Assembly: GCF_025564085.1 (NCBI RefSeq)
Contig: NZ_JAMGZJ010000071.1
Span: 1-64,000 of the forward strand
Reading direction: 5' to 3'
DNA length: 64,000 bases
DNA from: Silvania confinis
GTDB taxonomy: Bacteria > Pseudomonadota > Gammaproteobacteria > Enterobacterales > Enterobacteriaceae
Part shown: in pieces, positions 32,694 to 44,852 of the stretch
Layout: each line of letters begins with the position of its first letter
Position numbering within the stretch: the stretch's first letter is position 1
Made by a program: the position numbers and the translations under genes
Notes under the pieces: model-generated
What the model saw: only the letters and a program-made list of their open reading frames with translations
Database searches by the model: none
Told to the model about the DNA's origin: nothing

Positions 32694-33759
32694 AATGCAA
32701 GCGTGTAGAACTGGTTCCGGTGCTACCCATGGTCGCTATTTTTTGCCCCGCCTTAACTTCTTGTTGTTCCCGGACCAGCATCGTATCGTTATGGGCGTAG
32801 GCACTCAGGTAATCATCGTTATGTTTTATGATAATAAGATTACCGTAACCGCGCAGAGCGTTCCCGGCGTATACCACACGACCATCTGCGGTCGCGATAA
32901 TAGCCTGTCCCTTACTTCCTGCGATATCGACCCCTTTATTTCCCCCCTCGGAGGAAGAAAAGTTCTCGATAACTTTGCCTTCAGCCGGCCAGCGCCATGA
33001 AGAGATTGGCGAACTGGACGTCATACTACTGGCAGCGGGCACGGTAGAGCTAACCACAGGTGCCGTAACGGGTGCTGTGACAACGGTCGCAGTCCCTTTA
33101 TTATTCGGCAACATCTTGTTAGCACTCTGTTCACCTGAGTCCTCAGAATACGTAATTGTCGGTTGCGACGCAACCACTGTGCTTGATTTTTGCGCAGGAA
33201 TCACACTGTTATTTTGCGCAGAGACATCGGCAACCGAAACGGTGTTGCCTGGCGTTAATGGTGTCCCTGTCGCGTTGCCCACCTGCAGCGCCTGGCCCAC
33301 TTCCAGGCCATACGGGGCCTGCACGTTATTTCGTTGCGCAAGGTCACGGAAATCGTTTCCGGTGATCCAGGCAATATAGAAGAGGGTATCGCCGCGCTGA
33401 ACGGTATAGGTACTGCCGCCGGTATAGCTCCCTTTCGGAATGTTCCCATACTTACGGTTATACACAATGCGGCCATTTTCGGTTTGCACAGGCGTATTCA
33501 CTGCCTGGATCTGCGTTGGCTGGGTAACTGGGCGCTGCACAGGCTGAATTTGCGGAGTTTGCTGCGCAGGCATGGTGCCCATTTTAGGCGGTGGGGTGAT
33601 CAGCATACCGCCCGACGAACTGCCCGAGCTGCTGTTGCCGCCAACCGAGCTCACTGGCGCAGGGGCGTTATTGGATGTTGTACAGCCTGCCAGCCAGAGT
33701 GAAACCAGTGATAATGCCGCAACACGGCTGATGGTGAATTTTGGGCTTCCCGCGCTCAT
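32635..33759 (-). CDS. nlpD: Murein hydrolase activator NlpD
   Basis: A 374-residue lipoprotein that activates amidase AmiC at the septum. The signal peptide ends in the lipobox LAGCTTS. A LysM domain follows ([28 protein letters not shown], about 120-165). The C-terminal peptidase-M23-like domain (about 260-370) lacks the usual zinc ligands, as in E. coli NlpD. Low-complexity Pro/Gln/Ser linkers lie between. The main rpoS promoter is expected inside this gene. Confidence 0.96.
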   Translation of the reverse strand: MSAGSPKFTISRVAALSLVSLWLAGCTTSNNAPAPVSSVGGNSSSGSSSGGMLITPPPKMGTMPAQQTPQIQPVQRPVTQPTQIQAVNTPVQTENGRIVYNRKYGNIPKGSYTGGSTYTVQRGDTLFYIAWITGNDFRDLAQRNNVQAPYGLEVGQALQVGNATGTPLTPGNTVSVADVSAQNNSVIPAQKSSTVVASQPTITYSEDSGEQSANKMLPNNKGTATVVTAPVTAPVVSSTVPAASSMTSSSPISSWRWPAEGKVIENFSSSEGGNKGVDIAGSKGQAIIATADGRVVYAGNALRGYGNLIIIKHNDDYLSAYAHNDTMLVREQQEVKAGQKIATMGSTGTSSTRLHFEIRYKGKSVNPLQYLPQR

Positions 33760-33875
33760 TTATCCCCCAGGAATGTGTTAAATACCAGTGACTTAATAAT
33801 AACCGTGGTGTCACGATGCTTTTGCGCCACACCATACGCTGAATTTGCCTGAATAATCCTGGAAAATTCTGAGTC

Positions 33876-35237
<1,362 letters not shown>

Positions 35238-35257
<20 letters not shown>

Positions 35258-36287
35258 AGTCACCCGAAGTGTTGATAAGTTCCCTGACAACGCTGGTGGC
35301 AAAGCTGCCTGCCGGCAACCAGAAGCGCAGCTCGACGGTTGCGTCATCCCACCAGTTCCAGTTCAGCTGTTGCGGATAGAGCAGCATCGCCCGGCGTGCC
35401 GCCTCGACTTTTTCCCGCATCAGCAGAGACAATAATTCTGTTTCACCGGCAACGGCGGCCTGCTCGAAAAGGAGCGCCTCCCCTTGCGGGCCCCACTCGC
35501 CGGTCCCCGCCAGCGCGGCGGTGATCAGCAGCGTTTTGGCGTCGACGCGCGCCTGCAAATCGGGCATTTCTTCGTCAGTGGCGACAAACCAGCTGCCGCG
35601 CCCCGCTAATTGTAGCGCATCGCCGACAACAACTTGATTCGCGTCCGGTTTTTTCAACCTTTCGCTCACAATTTGATTAAACAACGCACTGCGGGCTGCC
35701 GACAACCAAAAACTGCGTTTATTTCGATCCCGTACCGGGGCATCGCTTTGTGCCCAGCGCAGCGCCCCCTGCAGGTTACTGCCGCCAATGCCAAAGCGCT
35801 GCGCGCCGAAGTAGTTCGGCACACCCTGCTCGCGGATCGCCACCAGCCGCTGCTCCACATTGTCGCGATGGCTGACGTCGCGCAACACCAGCGTAAAAGC
35901 ATTGCCTTTTAGCGCGCCGAGGCGCAGCTTGCGCTTGTGGCGGGCGTATTCGAGCACCTTGCAGCCTTCCGGCTGGAATTTGCTTAAATCGGGCATCGCA
36001 TTGCCCGGCACCCGTGCGCAGAGCCACTGTTCGGTGACGGCGTGTTTGTCTTTCTGCCCGGCGAAGCTCACTTCCCGGGCGGAGATTTTCAGGAATTTTG
36101 CCAGTGCCTCGGCCACGAAGCGGGTGTTGCAGTCTGTTTTCAGGATCCGCACCAGAATGTGCTCCCCTTCACCGTCCGGCTCAAAACCCAAATCTTCAAC
36201 AACCACGAAATCTTCCGGGTTGGCTTTCAGCAGGCCGGTTCCCTGCGGCTGACCGTGCAGCCAGGTCAGGTTGGTGATGTCGATCAT
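35238..36287 (-). CDS. truD: tRNA pseudouridine(13) synthase TruD
   Basis: A 349-residue pseudouridine synthase acting on U13 of tRNA-Glu. The catalytic Asp is in [14 protein letters not shown] (Asp80). The TruD insertion domain (about 155-305) begins after [11 protein letters not shown]. Length equals the E. coli enzyme. It overlaps ispF by four bases (ATGA). Confidence 0.97.
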
Positions 36288-36763
36288 TTCGCGGCCTTCA
36301 CCAGCAGCGCCACCGCTTCACAGGCAATGCCTTCGCCACGGCCCGTAAAGCCGAGCTTTTCGGTGGTAGTGGCTTTAACGTTGACATCGTCCATGTGACA
36401 GCCGAGATCTTCGGCAATAAACACCCGCATCTGCGGAATGTGCGGCAGCATTTTGGGTGCCTGCGCAATGATCGTCACGTCGACATTACCAAGGGTAAAA
36501 CCTTTCGCCTGAATACGACGCCAGGCTTCGCGCAGCAGCTCGCGGCTGTCCGCCCCCTTAAACGCCGGATCGGTGTCCGGGAAAAGCTTACCGATATCGC
36601 CCAGCGCCGCCGCACCGAGCAGCGCATCGGTCAGGGCATGCAGTGCAACATCGCCATCAGAATGCGCAAGCAGCCCTTTTTCATAAGGGATGCGCACGCC
36701 GCCAATGATAATTGGGCCCTCGCCGCCAAAGGCGTGTACGTCAAAACCATGTCCAATTCGCAT
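36284..36763 (-). CDS. ispF: 2-C-methyl-D-erythritol 2,4-cyclodiphosphate synthase
   Basis: A 159-residue enzyme of the non-mevalonate isoprenoid pathway. Zinc ligands are visible in GHGFDVHAF (Asp8, His10) and [26 protein letters not shown] in order (His42). It overlaps ispD by one base; IspD makes CDP-ME, and IspF closes the cyclic diphosphate two steps later. Confidence 0.98.
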   Translation of the reverse strand: MRIGHGFDVHAFGGEGPIIIGGVRIPYEKGLLAHSDGDVALHALTDALLGAAALGDIGKLFPDTDPAFKGADSRELLREAWRRIQAKGFTLGNVDVTIIAQAPKMLPHIPQMRVFIAEDLGCHMDDVNVKATTTEKLGFTGRGEGIACEAVALLVKAAK

Positions 36764-37473
36764 TATGCCTTCTCCTGATGGGTCGAACGGGTAAGATAAA
36801 ATTCTGCCAGCTGTAAATCTTCGGGGCGCGTCACTTTTATGTTATCTGCGCGCCCTTCAATCAGTTGCGGGTGAAAACCGCAATACTCCAGCGCTGAGGC
36901 TTCATCGGTGATGGTCGCGCCTTCATTCAGCGCGCGGGTCAAGCAGTCGTGAAGCAGTTCACGTGGGAAAAATTGCGGCGTCAGCGCGTGCCAGAGGTCA
37001 ACGCGATCCACCGTATGGGCGATCGCCTGCAGGCCTGGCTCGGCGCGCTTCATGGTATCGCGTACCGGCGATGCCAGAATGCCGCCGATGCGGCTGGTTT
37101 CGCTGATGGCCAGTAGCCGTGCCAGATCGTCCTGATGCAGGCACGGCCGCGCGGCGTCATGCACCAGTACCCACTGCGCGTCACCGGCAGCCTGAAGACC
37201 CGCCAGCACCGAATCGGCACGCTCTGCGCCGCCGTCGACAACGGTGATTTGCGGGTGACTGGCAAGCGAAAGCGCGGCAAAACGGGCATCGCCCGGGCTG
37301 ATAGCGATAATGACCCGCGTCACACGCGGGTTCGCCAGCAGCGCCGCCACGGCGTGCTCAAGGATCGTTTTGTCGCCAATAGAAAGGTACTGCTTAGGAC
37401 ATTCTGTCTGCATGCGCCGGCCAAACCCGGCGGCCGGAACAACGGCGCATACGTTCGAAAAAGTGACTGCCAT
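36763..37473 (-). CDS. ispD: 2-C-methyl-D-erythritol 4-phosphate cytidylyltransferase
   Basis: A 236-residue nucleotidyltransferase. The CTP-binding motif [20 protein letters not shown] is at the N-terminus, with [10 protein letters not shown] and [11 protein letters not shown] further on. ATG 37473 gives the E. coli length; the frame stays open 21 codons upstream, overlapping ftsB. It lies 19 bases after ftsB. Confidence 0.97.
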   Translation of the reverse strand: MAVTFSNVCAVVPAAGFGRRMQTECPKQYLSIGDKTILEHAVAALLANPRVTRVIIAISPGDARFAALSLASHPQITVVDGGAERADSVLAGLQAAGDAQWVLVHDAARPCLHQDDLARLLAISETSRIGGILASPVRDTMKRAEPGLQAIAHTVDRVDLWHALTPQFFPRELLHDCLTRALNEGATITDEASALEYCGFHPQLIEGRADNIKVTRPEDLQLAEFYLTRSTHQEKA

Positions 37474-37492
37474 GGCGTAATCCTGGGCCTGA

Positions 37493-37804
37493 TTATCGAG
37501 TGTTTTGTACTGAGCCCTGGTTGCGTTTAGACGCATCCGGCACCAGACGATAGAAGGTTTCGCCAGGCTTAGTCATGCTGAGTTCGTTGCGCGCACGCTC
37601 TTCAATCGCTTCCTGGCCGCCATTGAGATCGTCAATTTCGGCGAACAGTTGATCGTTTCGCGCTTTAAGTTTGCCGTTTGTTGCCTGCTGCGCCGTCACG
37701 TCGTCGTTGACGCGACTGTAGTCGTGAAGACCGTTCTTACCGAACCACAGCGAATACTGAAGCCAGACCAGCAAAGCCAGCAACAGCAGCGTAAGTTTAC
37801 CCAT
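37493..37804 (-). CDS. ftsB: Cell division protein FtsB
   Basis: A 103-residue bitopic protein of the FtsQLB divisome complex. One N-terminal membrane helix ([20 protein letters not shown]), then [11 protein letters not shown] and a coiled coil from about 25 to 70. Same length as E. coli FtsB. First gene of the ftsB-ispDF-truD-surE run. The 166 bases upstream hold no gene. Confidence 0.97.
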   Translation of the reverse strand: MGKLTLLLLALLVWLQYSLWFGKNGLHDYSRVNDDVTAQQATNGKLKARNDQLFAEIDDLNGGQEAIEERARNELSMTKPGETFYRLVPDASKRNQGSVQNTR

Positions 37805-37970
37805 CCTGCCCCCTGAAAAACGGCATCATCATCCCATAACTTTCCCCACGACTCTACATCGGGGCTACAGAGATGCCGCACCATTGCGGGCAAATGTACC
37901 ACATTTTTTTCGCAGATTCGCGCAGCCAACATTGTCTCATAGTTGGTTACGGTTTGAATTATGGCTGAAC

Positions 37971-38294
37971 TTATCCCATGAGCCACAAAAATAACAGCCC
38001 GAACATCACGGCCACCGCGACGACGGTCGTGAGCGCGCTATAGAGCAGCTTGCCATTGTGCAGAGAGTGCAGCGCAATCCCCACCACGACGGCGACAGGC
38101 ATCAGCGCCAGGAAGAAAGGCCAGGTGTAGAGGAGGAAGAATAAGGTATTGCTGCCATACAGCAGGAAGGGGATGCCCAGCGCCATCAGCCATGACGCAA
38201 AGCCGACGATAGCCCCGGGAAAAGACCAGGTCGTCTCGTCGTTCGCTGCTACCGATTCCGACCTGGTGATAATGTAGTTTTCGCTGTTCCGCAT
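37971..38294 (-). CDS. ygbE: YgbE, DUF3561 inner-membrane protein
   Basis: A 107-residue membrane protein with three hydrophobic segments (GAIVGFASWLMALGIPFLLY, TLFFLLYTWPFFLALMPVAV, LTTVVAVAVMFGLLFLWLMG). It matches E. coli YgbE in length and ends WLMG. ATG 38294 (MRNSENYI) fits the family; an open extension of 17 codons exists. It follows cysC by 61 bases and may be co-transcribed. Function unknown. Confidence 0.93.
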   Translation of the reverse strand: MRNSENYIITRSESVAANDETTWSFPGAIVGFASWLMALGIPFLLYGSNTLFFLLYTWPFFLALMPVAVVVGIALHSLHNGKLLYSALTTVVAVAVMFGLLFLWLMG

Positions 38295-38355
38295 AGCTGA
38301 TCCCGTGACCATGGCGCACCGATGATGGATAACCAGCTTCCTCATCGGTACCGTC

Positions 38356-38961
38356 TCAGGATCTGATAATATCGTCCTGCCGGAGCAGGTCTAATAATTC
38401 ACCCACCAAATTTGTTACCAATTGTTCACCCTTAAGGTGAATGTCTGGTAATTCGGGGGCTTCGTATATGGCATCAATGCCGGTGAAGTTTTTCAGCTCG
38501 CCCGCGCGCGCTTTCTTATACAACCCTTTCGGATCGCGCTGCTCGCAAAGTTCCAGCGGGGTATCAACGAAGACCTCAATAAAGCGATCGTTGCCGACCC
38601 GCTCGCGCACTCGCTGCCGCTCGGCCCGGTGCGGGGAGATAAACGCCGTTAAGACCACCAGCCCCGCGTCAGCCATCAGGCTGGCGACTTCGCCGACCCG
38701 ACGGATGTTCTCTTTGCGATCGTCGTTGCTAAAACCCAAATCGCTGCACAGCCCGTGGCGTACGTTGTCACCATCCAGCAGATAGGTGCTAACCCCATGC
38801 TTATGCAGCGCCTCTTCCAGCGCCCCGGCCACGGTGGATTTACCGGAGCCAGACAGCCCGGTAAACCACAGCACAACCCCACGGTGACCGTGGAGTTGTT
38901 CGCGCGCGGCAACGGTCACCGGATGAGGATGCCAGACGACGTTCTCATCATGCAGGGCCAT
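38356..38961 (-). CDS. cysC: Adenylylsulfate kinase
   Basis: A 201-residue kinase that phosphorylates APS to PAPS. The P-loop GLSGSGKST is at about 35-43, followed by [11 protein letters not shown] and [10 protein letters not shown]. It overlaps cysN by one base and is the third enzyme gene of the cysDNC operon (fourth with cysG). Confidence 0.97.
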   Translation of the reverse strand: MALHDENVVWHPHPVTVAAREQLHGHRGVVLWFTGLSGSGKSTVAGALEEALHKHGVSTYLLDGDNVRHGLCSDLGFSNDDRKENIRRVGEVASLMADAGLVVLTAFISPHRAERQRVRERVGNDRFIEVFVDTPLELCEQRDPKGLYKKARAGELKNFTGIDAIYEAPELPDIHLKGEQLVTNLVGELLDLLRQDDIIRS

Positions 38962-40388
38962 TACTTGCCTCCCAGCAGATCGCGTGCGCCCCAGTGCGGG
39001 AAGTGTTTACGCACCAGCGCGTTCAGCTCCAGCTCAAAGGCGCTGAATTCAGACGGCGCGGCCGTTGATTGCTCATGCGGCTCACGGACCATCCCGGCGC
39101 CGACGGTGACGTTGGACAGGCGATCGATAATAATCAGCCCGCCGGTCACCGGGTTCTGCTGATACTGATCCAGCACCAGCGGCTCGTCGAAGGTAAAATC
39201 GACCAGACCGATGCCGTTCAGCGGCAGCTCAGCGACGCTGTGCTGTGCCAGGGTGTTGATGTCCACCTGATATTGAATCCCGTCCACGCGGGCGCGGGTT
39301 TTCTTACCGGCAATTTTGATATCGTAGCTCTGGCCCACGCTCAGCGCCTGCTCCGCCATCCACACCACATCAATCGAGGCGCTTTGTACCGCAGGCAGGG
39401 CATCGTGCGCGTCCACCAGCAGATCGCCGCGGCTGATGTCGATTTCATCCTTCAGCACCAGCGTCACCGCCTCACCTGCACCCGCTTCCTGCAGGTCGCC
39501 ATCAAAGGTGACAATGCGGGCAACGGCGGACTCGACGCCGGAAGGCAGTACCTTCACGCGCTGGCCGACGCTCACGCTGCCACCGGCAACAGTGCCAGAG
39601 AAGCCACGGAAATCGAGGTTCGGGCGGTTGACGTACTGCACCGGGAAGCGCAGCGGCTGGGTGTCAGCGCTGTACTGCAGCTCAACGGTTTCCAGTACTT
39701 CCAGCAGCGTCGGGCCGCTGTACCACGGCATGGTGGTGCTCTGGGACGCGACGTTGTCCCCTTCCAGCGCCGACAGCGGCACAAAGCGGATATCGAGGTT
39801 GCCTGGCAACTGCTCGGCGAAGGTCAGGTAACTCTCGCGGATCTCGTTAAATTTCGCTTCGCTGAAATCAACCAGATCCATTTTGTTCACCGCCACCACC
39901 AGGTGTTTGATCCCCAGTAAGGTGGAGATAAAGCTGTGGCGACGGGTTTGATCCAGCACGCCTTTACGGGCGTCGATCAGCAGGATCGCCAGATCGCAGG
40001 TAGAGGCACCTGTAGCCATATTGCGGGTGTACTGTTCATGCCCCGGGGTGTCGGCAATAATAAATTTGCGCTTCTCGGTGGAGAAGTAGCGATAAGCCAC
40101 ATCGATGGTGATGCCCTGCTCGCGCTCCGCCTGCAGGCCATCCACCAGCAGCGCCAGATCGAGCTTCTCGCCCTGGGTGCCGTGGCGCTTGCTATCGTTG
40201 TGCAGCGATGAGAGCTGATCTTCATAGATCTGACGGGTATCGTGCAGCAAACGGCCAATCAGCGTGCTTTTGCCGTCGTCAACGCTGCCGCAGGTCAGAA
40301 ACCGCAGCAAACTTTTGTGCTGTTGCGCGTGCAGGTACGCTTCCACGCCGCCTTCATCGGCAATTTGTTGAGCAATAGTGGTATTCAT
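38961..40388 (-). CDS. cysN: Sulfate adenylyltransferase, GTPase subunit
   Basis: A 475-residue EF-Tu-like GTPase that drives APS formation with CysD. G1 [10 protein letters not shown]3 DTPGHEQY and G4 NKMDLVD are all present, then two beta-barrel domains. Same length as E. coli CysN. It follows cysD with a nine-base gap. Confidence 0.98.
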   Translation of the reverse strand: MNTTIAQQIADEGGVEAYLHAQQHKSLLRFLTCGSVDDGKSTLIGRLLHDTRQIYEDQLSSLHNDSKRHGTQGEKLDLALLVDGLQAEREQGITIDVAYRYFSTEKRKFIIADTPGHEQYTRNMATGASTCDLAILLIDARKGVLDQTRRHSFISTLLGIKHLVVAVNKMDLVDFSEAKFNEIRESYLTFAEQLPGNLDIRFVPLSALEGDNVASQSTTMPWYSGPTLLEVLETVELQYSADTQPLRFPVQYVNRPNLDFRGFSGTVAGGSVSVGQRVKVLPSGVESAVARIVTFDGDLQEAGAGEAVTLVLKDEIDISRGDLLVDAHDALPAVQSASIDVVWMAEQALSVGQSYDIKIAGKKTRARVDGIQYQVDINTLAQHSVAELPLNGIGLVDFTFDEPLVLDQYQQNPVTGGLIIIDRLSNVTVGAGMVREPHEQSTAAPSEFSAFELELNALVRKHFPHWGARDLLGGK

Positions 40389-40397
40389 GGCGGCTCC

Positions 40398-41306
40398 TTA
40401 GAAATAACCCTGACGTTTCTTCAGCTCCATTGAGCCTGCCTGGTCGCGGTCAATCACGCGCCCTTGTCGCTCGCTGGTGGTCGAGACCAGCATCTCTTCA
40501 ATGATTTCCGGCAGCGTCTGCGCGTTCGACTCCACCGCACCGGTCAGCGGCCAGCAGCCGAGGGTACGGAAACGCACCATCTGTTTTTTGATCACTTCGC
40601 CCGGCTGCAGATCGATACGATCGTCGTCAATCATCATCAGCATGCCATCGCGTTCCAGCACCGGACGTTCCGCCGCCAGATACAGAGGCACGATGTCGAT
40701 ATTTTCCAGATAGATGTACTGCCAGATATCCAGCTCGGTCCAGTTGGAGAGCGGGAACACGCGGATGCTTTCGCCTTTATTAATCTGGCCGTTGTAGTTG
40801 TGCCACAGCTCCGGGCGCTGGTTTTTAGGATCCCAGCGGTGGAAGCGGTCGCGGAAGGAGTAGATACGCTCCTTGGCGCGGGATTTCTCTTCATCACGAC
40901 GTGCGCCGCCGAATGCCGCATCAAAACCGTATTTGTTCAGCGCCTGCTTCAGCCCTTCGGTTTTCATAATGTCGGTGTGTTTACCGCTGCCGTGCACGAA
41001 CGGGTTAATGCCCATCGCCACCCCTTCCGGGTTTTTATGCACCAGCAGCTCGCAGCCGTAGGCTTTGGCGGTACGGTCGCGGAACTCATACATCTCGCGG
41101 AATTTCCAGCCGGTATCCACATGCAGCAGCGGGAATGGCAGCGTGCCCGGATAAAACGCTTTACGCGCCAGGTGCAGCATCACGCTGGAATCTTTGCCGA
41201 TGGAATACATCATTACCGGATTAGAAAACTCGGCGGCCACCTCGCGGATAATATGAATACTTTCCGCTTCCAGTTGCCGCAGGTGAGTAAGTCGTTTTTG
41301 GTCCAT
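40398..41306 (-). CDS. cysD: Sulfate adenylyltransferase, small subunit
   Basis: A 302-residue PP-loop pyrophosphatase-fold enzyme that makes APS from ATP and sulfate. The PP-loop is [13 protein letters not shown] (about 33-45), with [21 protein letters not shown] later. It matches E. coli CysD in length. cysG precedes it by nine bases. Confidence 0.98.
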   Translation of the reverse strand: MDQKRLTHLRQLEAESIHIIREVAAEFSNPVMMYSIGKDSSVMLHLARKAFYPGTLPFPLLHVDTGWKFREMYEFRDRTAKAYGCELLVHKNPEGVAMGINPFVHGSGKHTDIMKTEGLKQALNKYGFDAAFGGARRDEEKSRAKERIYSFRDRFHRWDPKNQRPELWHNYNGQINKGESIRVFPLSNWTELDIWQYIYLENIDIVPLYLAAERPVLERDGMLMMIDDDRIDLQPGEVIKKQMVRFRTLGCWPLTGAVESNAQTLPEIIEEMLVSTTSERQGRVIDRDQAGSMELKKRQGYF

Positions 41307-41315
41307 AACCGTTCC

Positions 41316-42674
41316 TTAAGCCAAATTTATAACAGAAGAACCAAACCCTTCTGCATCTGTTGTGTGTTGAAACCAGGCGAGCGTGTCGTGCAGTTGCACA
41401 ACTTCTCCCACTACAATCAGAGCGGGCATCGGAGCGTCTTTTGCAAGCTGCGCAAGCTGTTGTAATGTGCCTGTTGCGACGTGTTGATCCACGCGCGTGC
41501 CGCGCGAAATCACGGCGACAGGTGTTGTCCCGTCGCGGCCATGTTGAATCAATTGTTGGCTGATTTCTGCCGCCTTCATGGTGCCCATATAGATGGCAAG
41601 CGTCTGGCGACCTTGTGCCAGATGCGCCCAGTCGAGCGGCGCGCTGTCGGCTTTGTAATGTCCCGTCACAAAGGTCACGCTCTGGGCGTAATCACGGTGG
41701 GTAAGCGGGATCCCGGCATAGGCCGTCACGGCAGAGGCTGCGGTGATACCCGGCACCACCTGGAATGGCACCCCGGCCTCGGCAGCTGCCTGTAACTCTT
41801 CGCCGCCGCGACCAAAGATAAACGGATCGCCGCCCTTCAGACGCACCACAGTTTTGCCCGCTTTAGCCGCCGCAATCAACATCTGGTTAGTGTCGTGCTG
41901 GGGCACGGCGTGCCCACCCGCGCGTTTGCCAACGCAGATTTGTTCCGCATCCCGACGGATCAGTTCGCGGATGCCGTCGGTCACCAGATGGTCGTAGAAC
42001 ACCACGTCCGCGTCCTGCAGCACCTGCAGGCCGCGAAGGGTGAGTAATCCGGCGTCACCAGGGCCGGCGCCGACCAGAATGATTTCACCGCTGCTGCTGC
42101 CGGGGTTATCCAGCTCATCTTCCAGCAGCTGCTGAGCTGCGGTTTCGTTACCTGCATGCATCAGGCTGGCAAAGCGGCCACGAAACACCCGCTCCCAGAA
42201 GCGACGGCGCTCCGTCACGCTGGTCAGGCGGGTTTTCAGATGGTTACGCCAGAAGCTGGCTTTTTCTGCCATCCGCCCAAGGCTGGTCGGCAGTAAGGCC
42301 TCAATTTTCTCGCGCAATACGCGCGCCAGCACCGGTGCGGTACCGCCGGAGGAGATCGCCACCAGCAGCGGCGACCGGTCGACAATCGACGGGAAGATAA
42401 AAGAGCACAGCGGCTGATCGTCCACCACGTTCACCAGACGGTGGCGAGCATGGGCGGCAGCAGAAATACGCTGGTTGAGCATCTGATCTTCAGTGGCGGC
42501 AATCACCAGCACCACATCATCGATGAGTGATTCATTAAAGTCCGACTCGGCCACCACCTGCACGCGCGCGCCTGCACGCTGTAAAAAAGCGATTTTGCGC
42601 AAAGCGATGTCGCCGCTGCCGACAACCAGCACCGGACGGTCTTTTATAGCAGCAAATAAAGGAAGGTAATCCAC
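41316..42674 (-). CDS. cysG: Siroheme synthase in the cysDNC operon
   Basis: A 452-residue CysG homologue that makes siroheme for sulfite reductase. The C-terminal methyltransferase domain is intact ([49 protein letters not shown]). The N-terminal dehydrogenase/ferrochelatase domain has GSGDIALRK but is about 19 residues short between VVAES and DFNES, compared with other CysG. The GTG at 42674 (VDYLPLF) is taken as start because it aligns with the E. coli start; a TTG is seven codons upstream. The position ahead of cysD is typical of Klebsiella and Enterobacter. Confidence 0.93.
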   Translation of the reverse strand: MDYLPLFAAIKDRPVLVVGSGDIALRKIAFLQRAGARVQVVAESDFNESLIDDVVLVIAATEDQMLNQRISAAAHARHRLVNVVDDQPLCSFIFPSIVDRSPLLVAISSGGTAPVLARVLREKIEALLPTSLGRMAEKASFWRNHLKTRLTSVTERRRFWERVFRGRFASLMHAGNETAAQQLLEDELDNPGSSSGEIILVGAGPGDAGLLTLRGLQVLQDADVVFYDHLVTDGIRELIRRDAEQICVGKRAGGHAVPQHDTNQMLIAAAKAGKTVVRLKGGDPFIFGRGGEELQAAAEAGVPFQVVPGITAASAVTAYAGIPLTHRDYAQSVTFVTGHYKADSAPLDWAHLAQGRQTLAIYMGTMKAAEISQQLIQHGRDGTTPVAVISRGTRVDQHVATGTLQQLAQLAKDAPMPALIVVGEVVQLHDTLAWFQHTTDAEGFGSSVINLA

Positions 42675-42914
42675 AATGCTACAACTCACTAACAACCAGG
42701 AATAGTGGGACTATAGGGGGCGCTTACTGGCGAATGAAATTACGAATTGGAATGAGTAGTTACTCAATGGAATAACGCCGTGGAAAAGCTCATATCAAAA
42801 AGTGCTTAAGCTGCGCTATGACAGGCATTTAAGAGCAATTCAAATTGTGTAAGCGCCGTCACGGTTTCATACTGGTCGCGTTAAAATTTTGTTCTAATTT
42901 TTTAAGGATGCATT
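42675..42914. promoter_or_regulatory. Divergent control region cysG-iap
   Basis: A 240-base gap, A/T-rich, between the cysG(DNC) operon and iap. It must hold the cys promoter and CysB sites by analogy with E. coli cysD, but I cannot place them with confidence. No ORF or RNA gene is seen. Confidence 0.45.
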
Positions 42915-43958
42915 ATGTTTTCCGCAATGCGCCACCGATACGCGGCCCTGGCGTTCGGCGTTTGCTTTATCCTGCCTGCTCAGGCAAAAATCCCCGCCAT
43001 GGGTGAAATGGCTGCCTCGCAGGCGCGTCATATTGCGACATTTTTCCCCGGCCGCATGACCGGCACCCCCGCCGAAATGCTCAGTGCTGACTATGTACGC
43101 CAGCAGTTCGCCGAAATGGGCTACCAGAGCGACATCCGTACCTTCCAGAGCCGCTACATCTATACCTCGCGTAACCAGAGCAAAAACTGGCACAACGTGA
43201 CCGGCAGCACCGTGATTGCTGCCCATGAAGGTAAAACCGAACAGCAAATTATTATTCTGGCGCATCTGGATACCTTTGCGCCAATGAGCGACAGCGATAC
43301 CGACCACAATCTCGGTGGCCTGACCTTACAGGGCATTGATGATAATGCCGCAGGCGTCGGGGTGATGCTGGAACTGGCCGATAGACTGAAAAACATCTCC
43401 ACCCAGTACAGTATTCGCTTTATTGCCACCAGCGGCGAGGAAGAGGGAAAACTGGGCGCCGAGAATATGCTTAAGCGTATGAGCGCCGCCGAGAAGAAAA
43501 ACACCCTGCTGGTGATCAACCTCGATAATCTGATTGTCGGCGATAAGCTCTATTTTAACAGCGGTAAAACCACCCCAGCCCCGGTGCGTAAATTAACCCG
43601 CGATCGGGCACTCGCCCTCGCCCGCACTCACGGTATCTACGCCTCTACCAACCCAGGTGGCAACGCCGCGTTCCCGAAAGGAACCGGGTGCTGTAATGAT
43701 GGTGAGGTGTTTGATAAGGCAGGGATCCCGGTACTGTATGTTGAAGCCACCAACTGGTCGCTGGGTAAAAAAGACGGTTATCAGCAGCGGGCGAAATCGA
43801 AAGCGTTCCCGGCGGGAACCAGCTGGCACGACGTGCGGCTGGATAATCAGCAGTACATTGACGCCACGCTTCCGCAGCGAATTGAACACCGCAGCCGGGA
43901 CGTGGTACGCGTGATGCTGCCGCTAGTGAAGGAGCTGTCGAAAGCGGGTAAAGCCTGA
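42915..43958 (+). CDS. iap: Alkaline phosphatase isozyme conversion aminopeptidase
   Basis: A 347-residue secreted M28-family zinc aminopeptidase that trims the N-terminal Arg of PhoA. A signal peptide ends in ILPAQAK. Metal ligands are in LAHLDTFAP, GIDDNAAGVG, SGEEEGKLG and NLDNLIVG. In E. coli a CRISPR-Cas locus follows iap; here only a REP element separates it from cysH. Confidence 0.95.
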   Translation: MFSAMRHRYAALAFGVCFILPAQAKIPAMGEMAASQARHIATFFPGRMTGTPAEMLSADYVRQQFAEMGYQSDIRTFQSRYIYTSRNQSKNWHNVTGSTVIAAHEGKTEQQIIILAHLDTFAPMSDSDTDHNLGGLTLQGIDDNAAGVGVMLELADRLKNISTQYSIRFIATSGEEEGKLGAENMLKRMSAAEKKNTLLVINLDNLIVGDKLYFNSGKTTPAPVRKLTRDRALALARTHGIYASTNPGGNAAFPKGTGCCNDGEVFDKAGIPVLYVEATNWSLGKKDGYQQRAKSKAFPAGTSWHDVRLDNQQYIDATLPQRIEHRSRDVVRVMLPLVKELSKAGKA

Positions 43959-43961
43959 GAT

Positions 43962-43998
43962 GATGCCCGGTGGCGGCTACGCCTTACCGGGCCTACGT
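43962..43998. repeat. REP element between iap and cysH
   Basis: GATGCCCGG-TGGCGGCTACGCCTTA-CCGGGCCTACG pairs 43965-43970 with 43987-43992 and has the REP signature. It is placed right after iap, between convergent genes. Confidence 0.88.
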
Positions 43999-44027
43999 TG
44001 AGCATTATATAGCGGGCGAAAACAGGC

Positions 44028-44762
44028 TTACCCTTCGTGCAATCCGCACTCGCGCTTCAGGCCAAAGAAGCGCGTCTCTTCTTCTGCCATGCCGGGCTCC
44101 CATTTGCGGGTGGTATGGGTATCGCCAACCGACAGATAACCCTGATCCCACAGCGGGTGATACTTCAGGCCATGCTGCTGCAGGTACTGGTAAACGGTAC
44201 GGTTATCCCAGTCGATAATCGGCAGCACTTTAAACACGCCGCGCTGGAGACTCAGCACCGGCAGGCTCGCCCGGCTGCCGGACTGATCGCGACGCAAACC
44301 CGCAAACCAGGTTTGGGCGTTGAGTTCAGACAGGGCACGGTTCATCGGCTCGACTTTGTTGATGGTGTTGTATTGCTCAATGCCCTCAACGCCCTGCTCC
44401 CACAGCTTGCCGTAGCGCGCTTCCTGCCAGACGGCGCTTTGCTCTGCGCGGTACACCTTCAGGTTGAGCTTGAGCTTGTCCGTCAGCTCATCGATAAACT
44501 GGTACGTTTCCGGGAACAGATAGCCGGTATCGGTGAGGATCACCGGGATATCCGGGCGGATCTGATTGACCAAATGCAGGCTGACAGCGGCCTGAATACC
44601 AAAGCTCGAGGAGAGCACGTATTCACCGGGCAGATTCTCCAGCGCCCAGGCAACGCGACCTTCGGCGTCGAGCTTTTCCAGTTGACCGTTCGTTTCCGCC
44701 AGCGCCAGGATGCGTTCGACTTTTGGCAGGTCGTTCAAAACATTCAGATCGAATCTGGACAT
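44028..44762 (-). CDS. cysH: Phosphoadenosine phosphosulfate reductase
   Basis: A 244-residue thioredoxin-dependent PAPS reductase yielding sulfite. The PP-loop-like motif is [14 protein letters not shown], the PAPS site includes [11 protein letters not shown], and the redox Cys is in the C-terminal ECGLHEG. ATG 44762 matches the family start; the frame is open 25 codons upstream through REP sequence. A BIME separates it from cysI. Confidence 0.97.
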   Translation of the reverse strand: MSRFDLNVLNDLPKVERILALAETNGQLEKLDAEGRVAWALENLPGEYVLSSSFGIQAAVSLHLVNQIRPDIPVILTDTGYLFPETYQFIDELTDKLKLNLKVYRAEQSAVWQEARYGKLWEQGVEGIEQYNTINKVEPMNRALSELNAQTWFAGLRRDQSGSRASLPVLSLQRGVFKVLPIIDWDNRTVYQYLQQHGLKYHPLWDQGYLSVGDTHTTRKWEPGMAEEETRFFGLKRECGLHEG

Positions 44763-44775
44763 ATACCCCTCACTT

Positions 44776-44846
44776 CTGCCGGGCGGCACTGCGTTTGCCC
44801 GGTCTACGGTTTTGTAAGCCCGGATCGCTGCGCGCAACCGGGCATT
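44776..44846. repeat. BIME (two REP units) between cysI and cysH
   Basis: Two REP-like palindromes follow each other: GCCGGGC...GCCCGG (44778-44802) and AAGCCCGG...CCGGGCATTGCC (44817-44846). They lie inside the cysJIH operon and may give cysH a separate message stability. Confidence 0.85.
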
Positions 44847-44852
44847 GCCACC

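Noticed and set aside
42675..42695. Upstream TTG start for cysG
   Set aside because: It would add seven residues not found in CysG proteins. The GTG at 42674 aligns with the family start.
43962..43998. Single CRISPR repeat after iap
   Set aside because: The palindrome has REP signature and GC pattern and also occurs after srlD, ascB and cysI. No spacer periodicity exists.
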